DNA of 9,194 nucleotides, from contig DBVS01000105.1 in NCBI GenBank assembly GCA_002308235.1, forward strand, positions 583 to 9,776. Direction: 5' to 3'. A program made the translations under genes and the position numbers. Of the stretch, positions 1 through 6,749 are shown piece after piece. How positions within the stretch are numbered: the stretch's first letter is position 1; each line of letters opens with the position of its first letter. The stretch is from Lachnospiraceae bacterium UBA1258 (GTDB lineage Bacteria; Bacillota; Clostridia; Lachnospirales; Lachnospiraceae). The notes beneath the pieces were generated by a model. It saw only the letters and a list, made by a program, of their open reading frames with translations. It searched no databases and was not told where the DNA came from.

Positions 1-656
1 GCGCCGCACATATCGTATTTCATGCCGTACATGGAGGACATGTCCTTAAGGTGATGGCCTCCGGTGTCAAACATTACACCCTTCCCCACAAGTCCCGTCA
101 AAGGAAGGCTTTCGTCTCCCTTGTACCGGAGGATGGCCACTGCGGCTTCTTTATCGCTTCCTTCGTTTACCGAAAGGATGCCGTTGGCGGAAAGCTTCTT
201 CAGTTCTTTGTTCCTGAGAATTGAAACCTCAACCTTTGAGCCTTCAAATACATGTTTGATATATTCAACCATTTCGTCGGTACTGAAAAGGTTGGCGGGG
301 AGATTTCCGAGAGTCCGGGCGTAATTTACGTACTTTCCGAAAGTGACCCCTTCGGAAAAGGCCTTTCTTTTTTCAGGGTCTTTCGGGAAATCCGCCGCTT
401 TTTCCGAAACGGACAAAGAAAGGGCGTCCCGTTTCTTAAATGCATCGAAAGTCGCGGGCTTTTTCAGTTCTTCTTTGTTAAAACTGTAGGCTCCCACCGC
501 AAAGGCTTCTCCCGCAAGAAAACATTCTTCTAAGGTTTCGGGCATGGTCACGCCCGAAATATCCGGTGAAACCTCGGTAGCAAAGCGCCGCCCGAGCCTT
601 TCGAATTTCTGTCTTATATCGATCTTACTTAAATAAACCGCCGTATGCTTCGTCAT
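1..656 (-). CDS. Leucyl aminopeptidase, peptidase family M17 (partial, C-terminus outside window)
   Basis: A cytosolic metallo-aminopeptidase that removes N-terminal residues from peptides with two metal ions. 218 complete codons are visible and the gene runs off the left edge. Residues about 113-127 (ARTLGNLPANLFSTD) match the M17 linker. Residues 190-218 carry the metal and catalytic core: K192 in GKGV, D197 in FDTGG, K204 and D215 in MKYDMCG, with the same spacing as Lys250, Asp255, Lys262 and Asp273 of bovine lens enzyme. The later Asp/Glu ligands (NTDAEGR region) lie off the window. I place the start at ATG 656-654, the first start after an in-frame TAA two codons upstream; it lies inside the GH4 gene (32-base overlap) and has no strong ribosome binding site. 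ATG 545 is a less likely alternative. The N-terminal domain is short for the family. Its link to sugar metabolism is unclear; it may be only a co-transcribed neighbour. The family call is firm, the start less so. Confidence 0.88.
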   Translation of the reverse strand, partial: MTKHTAVYLSKIDIRQKFERLGRRFATEVSPDISGVTMPETLEECFLAGEAFAVGAYSFNKEELKKPATFDAFKKRDALSLSVSEKAADFPKDPEKRKAFSEGVTFGKYVNYARTLGNLPANLFSTDEMVEYIKHVFEGSKVEVSILRNKELKKLSANGILSVNEGSDKEAAVAILRYKGDESLPLTGLVGKGVMFDTGGHHLKDMSSMYGMKYDMCG

Positions 657-1983
657 ATGCTTTTACCAGTTTTTTTGCCAGAGAATAGGAATTGATAAGG
701 GGATGAAGCATGAGAGCGTCAACCGCCTTTTCAAGTGAACGGGACTTGATGGCCTCGATGGTCTTCTTCTCGTAGTACTTGATATTCTCTATAAGAATTC
801 TTGTGTGCTCGGGAACATCACCGATCTTAACGGGAATGATTCCTTTCTTTGATACTTCGCAGGTTACTTCAATCACATCTCCCGCAGCAAGGCAGTTCAT
901 GCAATCACCGTTGGATACGGAAAGAACCAGTGTCTTGGGTTCATCGGACTGCATTCCTTCGATGCAATCAAGCATAACTCCGGCATAGCCCATGCCGTCG
1001 GGCACCTCAAGGTTACCCCTTTCGGCAACAAACTTGCTCTCTGCACCGGTTTCTACGCTCATATAACTCTGCTCGCGCTTTTCCATGTAGTAAAGGAAAG
1101 TCTGGAGAGCATCCTTGGGATTTGCGTCAATGTCCATATCTTTAAGTTCCGCAAACATGTCCCTGTTCACGGTCTCGATGGTCTTTCCGCGCATGGAAGG
1201 CGCCTTTAACATATGGTCAAGGGCCTGCTCTCTGTGATAGTAGTAGTAAAGATACTCGTTGGGAAGCATGTGAAGGTAACGCAGGAGCTTTGGATCGAAC
1301 ATCTTGAATTCCTGAACATCCTTAAGGAACGCATCGTTATTTAACAGATCTTCCAGGATCTCTTTTCCGTACTTTTTAACGCTTCTTACCCAGGACAGAT
1401 GATTAAGACCGAAAAGTTCGATATAAAGGTCCTTTTCTTCCACTCCCAGATAATTTGCCATACGGAATTTCATGCTGCTGGGGGCATCGCAGATTCCGAT
1501 TACGCGGTCGTACCCTTCAAACTTAAGGGCCTGGGTCACAAGACCCGAAGGATTCGTAAAGTTAAATATCCAGGCGTTGGGAGCAACCTCCTTAAACATC
1601 CTGCAATAATCAAAAAGGATCGGAATGGTCCTGACTGCCATGGAAAATCCGCCCACACCGGTGGTTTCCTGACCGATAACTCCAAATTTTGTAGCTATCT
1701 CCTCATCCATGGTCCTTGAGTGATCTCCGCCCACTCTCAGGGTGGTTACGATATAATCGGCACCCGTTACGGCTTCCCTTGCGGAACCCGCGGAATAAAC
1801 CTTAAGGGCCTCATTCTTGCGGGAAACCACATATTTACAGAGTTTTTCGATGACGGATAGTTTTTCTTTGTCTATGTCGAACAAAGCAACCTCGTCTATA
1901 TTGAGTTTGCGGTATCTGTCTAAGAGCCCGTTTATGAAAATAACGGTCCTCACTCCGGCACCGCCGATAACAGCGATCTTCAT
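625..1983 (-). CDS. Glycoside hydrolase family 4 (NAD- and metal-dependent 6-phospho-glycosidase type)
   Basis: A 452-residue cytosolic glycosidase of normal GH4 length. GH4 enzymes use NAD(+) and a divalent metal (often Mn) to cleave glycosides by oxidation and elimination, usually on 6-phosphorylated sugars. Visible features: an N-terminal Rossmann start (MKIAVIGGAG, 1-10), RVGG near 83-86, GVIGQETTGVGG at 101-112, NFTNP at 141-145, the metal-binding Cys165 inside C-D-A-P, GLNHL at 192-196 with the metal-binding His195, and a Tyr-rich NEYLYYYYH at 242-250. The RVGG, GQETTG and GLNHLSW blocks resemble the 6-phospho-beta-glucosidase branch, but that branch normally has C-N-(V/I)-P, whereas CDxP is typical of the alpha branch, so anomer and substrate are open. 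The ATG overlaps the pfkB stop as ATGA, with GAGGAG (1991-1996) about 8 bases upstream, which suggests translational coupling. The 3' end overlaps the peptidase gene. Confidence 0.9.
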   Translation of the reverse strand: MKIAVIGGAGVRTVIFINGLLDRYRKLNIDEVALFDIDKEKLSVIEKLCKYVVSRKNEALKVYSAGSAREAVTGADYIVTTLRVGGDHSRTMDEEIATKFGVIGQETTGVGGFSMAVRTIPILFDYCRMFKEVAPNAWIFNFTNPSGLVTQALKFEGYDRVIGICDAPSSMKFRMANYLGVEEKDLYIELFGLNHLSWVRSVKKYGKEILEDLLNNDAFLKDVQEFKMFDPKLLRYLHMLPNEYLYYYYHREQALDHMLKAPSMRGKTIETVNRDMFAELKDMDIDANPKDALQTFLYYMEKREQSYMSVETGAESKFVAERGNLEVPDGMGYAGVMLDCIEGMQSDEPKTLVLSVSNGDCMNCLAAGDVIEVTCEVSKKGIIPVKIGDVPEHTRILIENIKYYEKKTIEAIKSRSLEKAVDALMLHPLINSYSLAKKLVKAYDEAYGGLFK

Positions 1984-2912
1984 GGCTTTGCTCCTCTCGT
2001 TTCTTTTTCGTAGATTTTAAGTAATGTATCTTTATCGGGGAATGCTGTGTTTCCGCCGTATGCGGTCACACTCATGGCCCCTGTTATATTTCCGTACATA
2101 AGACAGTCGGAAAGGGAAAGACCGTTAAGAACTCCGCAAAGGAATCCCGCGTTAAAGGAATCTCCCGCTCCGGTGGTATCTACGGCCTTTACGCTGAGGC
2201 CGCCCCTTTTGACAAGTTCTGCGCCCCTGCAGGCCACAGACCCGTCTTTACCGCATTTTACGGCCAGAATCATATCGTCACGCTTAAAACGCGCAATTGC
2301 TTCATCAAGGGTTTCGCACCCCGAATAATGCAGTATTTCCGTTTCGTTCATAAAAAGAACGTCGATATATTCAAAAAGTTCCGTGATACCCCGGTACCAC
2401 AGTCCCGAATCGTCCCAACCAAGGTCGAAGGAAACCTTGACGCCGGCTTTTTTAACCCGCTTTAAAAGATCGAGATATTTATCATGCTTTTCGCCGCAGT
2501 ATCCGGTAACATGCATGAATTTCGATTCCTTGGCATGCTCCACGGAAACGCTCGAAAGATCGATCTCACTGTTGGTTCCCCTGTATGTTATAAAGCCGCG
2601 ATCGTCCTTATTCGTAAAGCTTAAGGAAATTCCGGTTTTATTTTTTTCACTAAAATGCAGGTGTTTGATACCGACACCTGCTTTTTTAAACTCCGACAGT
2701 ATGTAATCGCCATACATGTCCGAGTGAATATTCCCTTCAAAATCAACGCTTATTCCGAGCTTTGCAAGGCCGAGGGCCGTAAGCGCCGCACCCCCGCCGA
2801 TTGCGGTATACATGTTGTCCACAACAAGTTCCGTACCGCCCTTTGGCATACAGGTGACATTGGGAATAAGCAAATCAATGTTCACATCACCGCAAATATA
2901 AACGTCTTTCAT
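1980..2912 (-). CDS. PfkB-family carbohydrate kinase (ribokinase/fructokinase superfamily)
   Basis: A 310-residue cytosolic ATP-dependent sugar or nucleoside kinase of normal family length. The N-terminal substrate strand reads GDVNIDLLI (8-16) with the usual Asn and Asp. The first PfkB signature region is GGGAALTALGLAKLG (39-53). The second signature, DTTGAGDSFNAGF (245-257), carries the anion hole and the catalytic base Asp251. The Asn normally found in the first signature (GGxxxN) is Leu44, which may alter the sugar pocket. The gene lies 15 bases after the permease stop and shares ATGA with the GH4 start, so its product probably acts on the same imported sugar: either phosphorylating the glycoside before GH4 cleavage or phosphorylating a released monosaccharide. 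The substrate cannot be read from sequence. Its own ribosome binding site is weak (GGTAG-like), consistent with coupling to the permease. Confidence 0.9.
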   Translation of the reverse strand: MKDVYICGDVNIDLLIPNVTCMPKGGTELVVDNMYTAIGGGAALTALGLAKLGISVDFEGNIHSDMYGDYILSEFKKAGVGIKHLHFSEKNKTGISLSFTNKDDRGFITYRGTNSEIDLSSVSVEHAKESKFMHVTGYCGEKHDKYLDLLKRVKKAGVKVSFDLGWDDSGLWYRGITELFEYIDVLFMNETEILHYSGCETLDEAIARFKRDDMILAVKCGKDGSVACRGAELVKRGGLSVKAVDTTGAGDSFNAGFLCGVLNGLSLSDCLMYGNITGAMSVTAYGGNTAFPDKDTLLKIYEKETRGAKP

Positions 2913-2927
2913 TTTCTACCAACCGTA

Positions 2928-3830
2928 TTATTCTTTTACCGCACCAAGCATGGCACCCTGAGCGAAATACTTCTGAATGAAAGGATATACGCAAAGGATT
3001 GGCACCGTGGTAATCACGACCGCAGCCATCTTAAGCGAATCAGATGTAACGGTGCTTGCGTTGTGCGCAACTATCTGTGATACATTAGTATACTCCTGTT
3101 GCGCCGCCATTGCACGCTGTAACATCTGCTGAAGTACAGTCTGAACCGGCCAGAGCTTACTGGAATTCATGTAGAAGGCACCCGCAAACCAGTCGTTCCA
3201 GTGACCAACCGCCGTGTAAAGAGAAACAACGGCGATAACGGGCTTACTTAACGGAATGATAATCCGCCTGTAAATCTTGAAATATCCTGCGCCGTCGATC
3301 TGTGCGGATTCCACCAGACTTTCGGGAAGAGATTCAAAGAAGGCTCTCATCATTATAAGGTATGTAACATGAACGGTTCCGGGAAGGATGTATACCCAGA
3401 AAGTATTTAAGATACCGAGATTCTTGTACTGAATATAAGTGGGGATCTGTCCTCCGGAGAAAAGCATTGTAAAGGTGATAAGGATAGTTATCACAGCTCT
3501 TCCGGGAAGATTCTTCTCTCTCAAAGAATATGCGGCGAAAGAAGTAACAATAAGGCTTATAAGCGTACCGCACACGGTTCTTGCAACCGAAATCCTGTAT
3601 GCGCTTACTATCTTTCCGTCCTTGAAAACCTCTTTAAAGTTTCCGAGGGTAAAGATTCTGGGCCAAAAGTATACTCCGCCCTTTGCCGCATCCGCTCCGT
3701 CGTTGAAAGACAGCGCAAGAACGTTCAAACAGGGAAGCAAAATAGCCGCGCATATAAGAATTACAATTGTGTATATCGTCCACTTGACGATACGATCCGA
3801 TAATGAATATTTGATATGAGAAGTCTTCAT
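2928..3830 (-). CDS. Sugar ABC transporter permease, LplC/YtcP type (MalG-like)
   Basis: One of two inner-membrane channel subunits of a CUT1-type sugar ABC importer. 300 residues, normal for the family. About six hydrophobic segments are visible, roughly at 17-40, 82-103, 111-128, 143-162, 196-215 and 268-287. The cytoplasmic EAA loop that docks the ATPase is at about 171-194 (ESAQIDGAGYFKIYRRIIIP). The C-terminus, FAQGAMLGAVKE, is typical of LplC/YtcP proteins (..GamlGavKG). The ATG at 3830-3828 has AGAGGG about 5 bases upstream. The gene is separated from the binding-protein gene by 67 bases that contain a strong hairpin, and it ends 15 bases before pfkB. No ATP-binding subunit is encoded nearby; such systems generally share an MsmX-like ATPase encoded elsewhere. 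The exact sugar is unknown. Confidence 0.93.
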   Translation of the reverse strand: MKTSHIKYSLSDRIVKWTIYTIVILICAAILLPCLNVLALSFNDGADAAKGGVYFWPRIFTLGNFKEVFKDGKIVSAYRISVARTVCGTLISLIVTSFAAYSLREKNLPGRAVITILITFTMLFSGGQIPTYIQYKNLGILNTFWVYILPGTVHVTYLIMMRAFFESLPESLVESAQIDGAGYFKIYRRIIIPLSKPVIAVVSLYTAVGHWNDWFAGAFYMNSSKLWPVQTVLQQMLQRAMAAQQEYTNVSQIVAHNASTVTSDSLKMAAVVITTVPILCVYPFIQKYFAQGAMLGAVKE

Positions 3831-3856
3831 ATAACCCTCTGAAACCGTTAATTTAA

Positions 3857-3885
3857 GCGCCGCCCCCTCCTAAAGAGGGCGGCGC
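3857..3885 (-). repeat. GC-rich hairpin between the binding-protein and permease genes
   Basis: An inverted repeat with arms GCGCCGCCC (3857-3865) and GGGCGGCGC (3877-3885) forms nine uninterrupted GC pairs around an 11-base loop; two further pairs are possible with a 2-base bulge. It lies 12 bases after the binding-protein stop. On the transcribed strand it is followed by TTAAATTAA rather than a run of T, so it is a poor intrinsic terminator. The likely role, by analogy with hairpins after other binding-protein genes in transport operons, is partial termination or 3' end protection that gives more binding protein than permease. This role is inference; the stem itself is seen directly. Confidence 0.7.
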
Positions 3886-3897
3886 CGAATGAATTAC

Positions 3898-5670
3898 CTA
3901 TTTGTAGAACTGAACTGCGTCGTGGTCTGCATCATAAACTTTCTGAACATACTCTTCGAGCTGTGCAAGACCTGCGGACTCAAGCTGCTTCTTGAAGGAA
4001 TCAAGGATCTTGCGCGCTTCTTTTTCGGAGTCTGCGTATGTAGCCTGAACAAGAGTCTCCTTGTAGTTAAGGGTGGACATCTGAGCCTTTACGTCTGCCA
4101 TTTCGGTAGCGTTAAGGAATGCGGAAGCCTTAAGTCCCTTTACAAGTACGTAGGTTACAGGATATTCCTTTGCAAGCTTAACCGCATTTTCATAAACGGT
4201 AGCGGTACCTGAGCCGGGTCTGGATTCGCCGAATCTTACCTCGGGATCGACGTCGGTCATCATGAAGTCAAAGAATACGCATCCTGCGCCGCCGAAACCT
4301 GCGCCGATGTTGTTGATGAGCCATTCGTGATCGCTGGCATCAAGGTGCTGCTGAACTTCGGGAGTAAGAACGGGCTTGCCGTCAACCATGTTGTAGCTTA
4401 AGCCTTCAACACCGTATTCGCAAAGAAGCTGTCCTTCTTCGGATGCAAGGTAATCAAAGAGTTTGAAGATCTCTTCGGGGTTCTTTGCTTCTGCGGAGAT
4501 TGCCCAGCAACCGTAACCGCTCTTACCGTTGGTAACCTTGGACTGCTGTCCTGCGATGTTGTTAAGAATTCCGAGAGGAACCCAATCGTTGGTCTCGTAT
4601 ACAAGGTCAACGTAGTTGTGGCAATCAGCCATGATTGCGGAGTTGTGGTTTCTGGAAACTTCTTCGGAACGAGTGCTGTCCATGGTGAAGAACTCGGGGT
4701 TCATAAGGCCTTCTGCAAGGAGTTTTCTCATGAACTCAACCTTTTTCCATGCATATTCGGTTTCGATCTCGTGCTTAACTTTACCGTTCTCATCAAGGTT
4801 GTAGCCATCGCTTACACCCCAGTCGATAGGTCTGCAGATATTGTCGATGGTATCAACAGATCCGCCCCAGTACTTCGGTCCGAGAGGATATACGGGGTTG
4901 CCGTTATCATCTGTGAATCCGCCGTTCTTGATTGCAACAAGCAGATTGTAGAAGTCGTCAAGGGTACGAACCTTCTTAACGTCAACGCCGAGGGCGTCTG
5001 CAATCTTCTTTTGGATCATAAGACCGCCGACATAGTCCTTGTTGGGATCGAATTCGGTGGAATGGTCCTGAGCGTCGATTGAAAGGTGCATAAGATATAC
5101 GCCGTCAAAATCCTCACGGAATACGATGTTCTTGTAGGTATCGTCGGGAAGATATCCAGGCTCCATGTACTTCTTGTAAACCTTGGAGTTCTTCATGAAT
5201 TCGGATACATCTGCGAACATGCCTTCTTTAGCTGCCTTGTAAAGGATAGGGAACTCTTTTCTTACGGAGTTGTTAAGGTAGCAGACGATCATGTCCGGAA
5301 TGGTGCCTGCAGCAAGCTGAGCTGCAAGGGTCTTGGAGTCTGAATCGGAAGGAGTGTAGAGGATCTCGAGTTCAATACCTGTTCTCTTCTTGATCTCCTG
5401 AAATACGGGGTTGTTGGCCGTATCTTCAGGGAGTGCGTATCCGATATCGTCAACGTAAGCCTGGATCGTTACCTTTCTGTCTGCGATCCATGTATCGGGC
5501 TTGCCGTCTGTGGATGTCTGAGCGGAACCGCCCTGGGAAGTTGCGTTTGATGCGGGTGTGCTGGCTGAGCTGCCTGATGAACCGCCTCTACCGCATCCTG
5601 CAAGTGCGCCCATTGTAAGCGTCATAGCTGCTACGAGTGCAATTGCTTTCTTGAAAACTGTGCTTTTCAT
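3898..5670 (-). CDS. Extracellular sugar-binding lipoprotein of ABC transporter (LplA-like, SBP family 1)
   Basis: The solute-binding protein that captures the sugar outside the cell and delivers it to the two permeases. 590 residues. A lipoprotein signal peptide is clear: MKSTVFKK positive start, hydrophobic core 9-22, lipobox LAGC at 23-26 with Cys26 as the lipid-modified residue. A Ser/Gly/Thr/Ala-rich flexible linker follows (about 27-56). The mature fold begins near KVTIQAYVDD. PVFQEIKKRTGIELEI and AAQLAAGTIPDMIV are typical of LplA-like oligosaccharide-binding proteins, as is FKLFDYLASEEGQLL further on. The C-terminal 60-70 residues are helical. The start ATG has a consensus AAGGAGG 7 bases upstream, the best ribosome binding site in the window, fitting high expression. 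Thirty bases separate it from the upstream permease. Stop is TAG. The ligand is unknown. Confidence 0.93.
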   Translation of the reverse strand: MKSTVFKKAIALVAAMTLTMGALAGCGRGGSSGSSASTPASNATSQGGSAQTSTDGKPDTWIADRKVTIQAYVDDIGYALPEDTANNPVFQEIKKRTGIELEILYTPSDSDSKTLAAQLAAGTIPDMIVCYLNNSVRKEFPILYKAAKEGMFADVSEFMKNSKVYKKYMEPGYLPDDTYKNIVFREDFDGVYLMHLSIDAQDHSTEFDPNKDYVGGLMIQKKIADALGVDVKKVRTLDDFYNLLVAIKNGGFTDDNGNPVYPLGPKYWGGSVDTIDNICRPIDWGVSDGYNLDENGKVKHEIETEYAWKKVEFMRKLLAEGLMNPEFFTMDSTRSEEVSRNHNSAIMADCHNYVDLVYETNDWVPLGILNNIAGQQSKVTNGKSGYGCWAISAEAKNPEEIFKLFDYLASEEGQLLCEYGVEGLSYNMVDGKPVLTPEVQQHLDASDHEWLINNIGAGFGGAGCVFFDFMMTDVDPEVRFGESRPGSGTATVYENAVKLAKEYPVTYVLVKGLKASAFLNATEMADVKAQMSTLNYKETLVQATYADSEKEARKILDSFKKQLESAGLAQLEEYVQKVYDADHDAVQFYK

Positions 5671-5676
5671 AATTTT

Positions 5677-5683
5677 CCTCCTT
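5677..5683 (-). promoter_or_regulatory. Consensus ribosome binding site of the binding-protein gene
   Basis: AAGGAGG on the minus strand lies 6 bases before the A of the preferred ATG of the lipoprotein gene (start 5670). It is the strongest Shine-Dalgarno sequence in the window and supports both the start choice and high translation of the binding protein. Confidence 0.85.
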
Positions 5684-5700
5684 GATTGGTTTAGAATATT

Positions 5701-6645
5701 TTACCAGAGGCTGACCTCTGTCATTCTCTTACATATCTTGTTGGCCGATACCACCAGTATCAAACCTACAATACCCTGGATAAGTCCGATGGATGTTGCG
5801 TATCCGAACTGACCGTTCTGAAGTCCGACTCTTACGACGAAGGTATCAAGGGTATCCGCAACGGACATGTTGCCGGGCGTACGCAGCAGGAATATCTGAT
5901 CGAAGCCGGATGAAAGAAGTCCGCCGACGCCCATGATAAACAGGAGTCCGATGGTCCCTCTGATCCCGGGGATGGTGATATATCTCATTCGTTTGAGTCT
6001 GTTGCAGCCGTCAATCTCGGCGGCCTCATAAAGAGTAGGGTCTATGCCGGCGATGGCGGCAAGGTACATGATAGAATCCCAGCCTATGTTCTTCCAGATG
6101 TCCATTCCGAACAGAATCTGGTAGAAGTACTTGGCTTTCATCAAAAAGAAGGTGCTTCCGTCTCCGCCCATGGCCGAGATTACCTGGTTTAAAACGCCGT
6201 TATTCGGTGCCAGGATTCTCTGCATCATGGTGATGATGATAACCGAAGAAAGGAAGTGAGGAAGATAAGTTATTGTCTGTGAGATCTTTTTGAATCTGTA
6301 ACTCTTGATCTCGTTAAGCATCAAAGCAAGAATGATGGCGAAAGGAAATTCAAGGATACATTTGATCAGTCCGACCGTAAGGGTGTTTCTTAAAAGACGC
6401 CCGCAGTCGTAGCTTGTAAAGAAGGTCTTGAAATATCGAAAACCTACCCAGTCGCTGCCGTAGATACCCTTCTTGAAAGAGTAATCCTTAAAGGCCAGCA
6501 CTATTCCGCCCATGGGGATATAGCAAAACAGGATGTAATAGATGATACAGGGCACCAGCATAACATACAGGGGCCAGAATTTTAAAAGTCGTTTGCCCAA
6601 AGGCTTCTTTTGGATATACGCGACGGAAGGATTTCGTTTACTCAC
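5701..6645 (-). CDS. Sugar ABC transporter permease, LplB/YteP type (MalF-like)
   Basis: The second inner-membrane channel subunit of the sugar importer. 314 residues, normal for LplB-like permeases. Hydrophobic segments are roughly at 25-45, 84-110, 124-142, 172-199, 229-249 and 283-303. The ATPase-docking EAA loop is at about 206-227 (YEAAEIDGCNRLKRMRYITIP). The motifs FKDYSF, NTLTVGL and the C-terminal MTEVSLW (usually ..(S/D)YSLW) fit the family. The start codon is GTG (6645-6643), supported by GAGGAG about 10 bases upstream and by the N-terminal match. It is the first gene after the 87-base gap that carries a candidate promoter and direct repeats, so it probably begins the uptake and metabolism transcript, with read-through from the regulator genes also possible. 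Confidence 0.93.
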   Translation of the reverse strand: MSKRNPSVAYIQKKPLGKRLLKFWPLYVMLVPCIIYYILFCYIPMGGIVLAFKDYSFKKGIYGSDWVGFRYFKTFFTSYDCGRLLRNTLTVGLIKCILEFPFAIILALMLNEIKSYRFKKISQTITYLPHFLSSVIIITMMQRILAPNNGVLNQVISAMGGDGSTFFLMKAKYFYQILFGMDIWKNIGWDSIMYLAAIAGIDPTLYEAAEIDGCNRLKRMRYITIPGIRGTIGLLFIMGVGGLLSSGFDQIFLLRTPGNMSVADTLDTFVVRVGLQNGQFGYATSIGLIQGIVGLILVVSANKICKRMTEVSLW

Positions 6646-6689
6646 TTGTTCTCTCTCCTCATCTTAAGACGGTACTTCTTCTGATACCA

Positions 6690-6718
6690 ACTATAAGAAA
6701 AAGAAAGAGAGAGGACAA
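6690..6718 (-). promoter_or_regulatory. Candidate sigma-A promoter for the transporter operon
   Basis: On the minus strand, TTGTCC (6718-6713, 4 of 6 to TTGACA) and TATAGT (6695-6690, 5 of 6 to TATAAT) are separated by exactly 17 bases of almost pure pyrimidine. Transcription would start near 6683, about 38 bases before the GTG of the first permease gene. The weak -35 box fits a promoter that needs an activator. It lies in the widest gap of the window. Prediction from pattern only. Confidence 0.55.
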
Positions 6719-6749
6719 TGGTAATTTTTACGTTATTTATGGTACATTT
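6718..6749 (-). promoter_or_regulatory. Direct repeat abutting the -35 box, candidate AraC-type operator
   Basis: On the minus strand, TACCAT occurs at 6723-6718 and 6744-6739, exactly 21 bp apart (two helical turns). The match extends as AAAnnTACCAT in both copies. The proximal copy overlaps the -35 box by one base, and the distal copy lies in the last codons of the EEP gene. AraC-family activators bind such direct repeats spaced about two turns, with the proximal site touching the -35 box. The natural candidate ligand is the YesN-type regulator encoded just upstream. Chance repetition is possible. Confidence 0.4.

Noticed and set aside
64..533. Plus-strand open reading frames at the left edge
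   Set aside because: The minus strand here encodes an M17 aminopeptidase with intact active-site residues, which explains the sequence.
2655..3080. Plus-strand open reading frame of 141 codons across the pfkB/permease junction
   Set aside because: It is antisense to two well-supported genes, and its translation has no recognisable motif or family resemblance.
3840..3853. TGAAACCGTTAATT, partly like a CcpA cre site
   Set aside because: The 3' half does not match the cre consensus, and it lies inside the operon after the hairpin, not at a promoter. Too weak to call.
3857..3885. Hairpin as a full rho-independent terminator
   Set aside because: The stem is strong, but the downstream sequence on the transcribed strand is TTAAATTAA rather than a T run, and co-directional genes of the same transporter follow at once.
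4618..5082. Plus-strand open reading frame of 154 codons opposite the binding-protein gene
   Set aside because: It lies entirely antisense to a clear lipoprotein gene, has no recognisable domain or good ribosome binding site, and similar antisense frames occur all along the window as shadows of codon bias.
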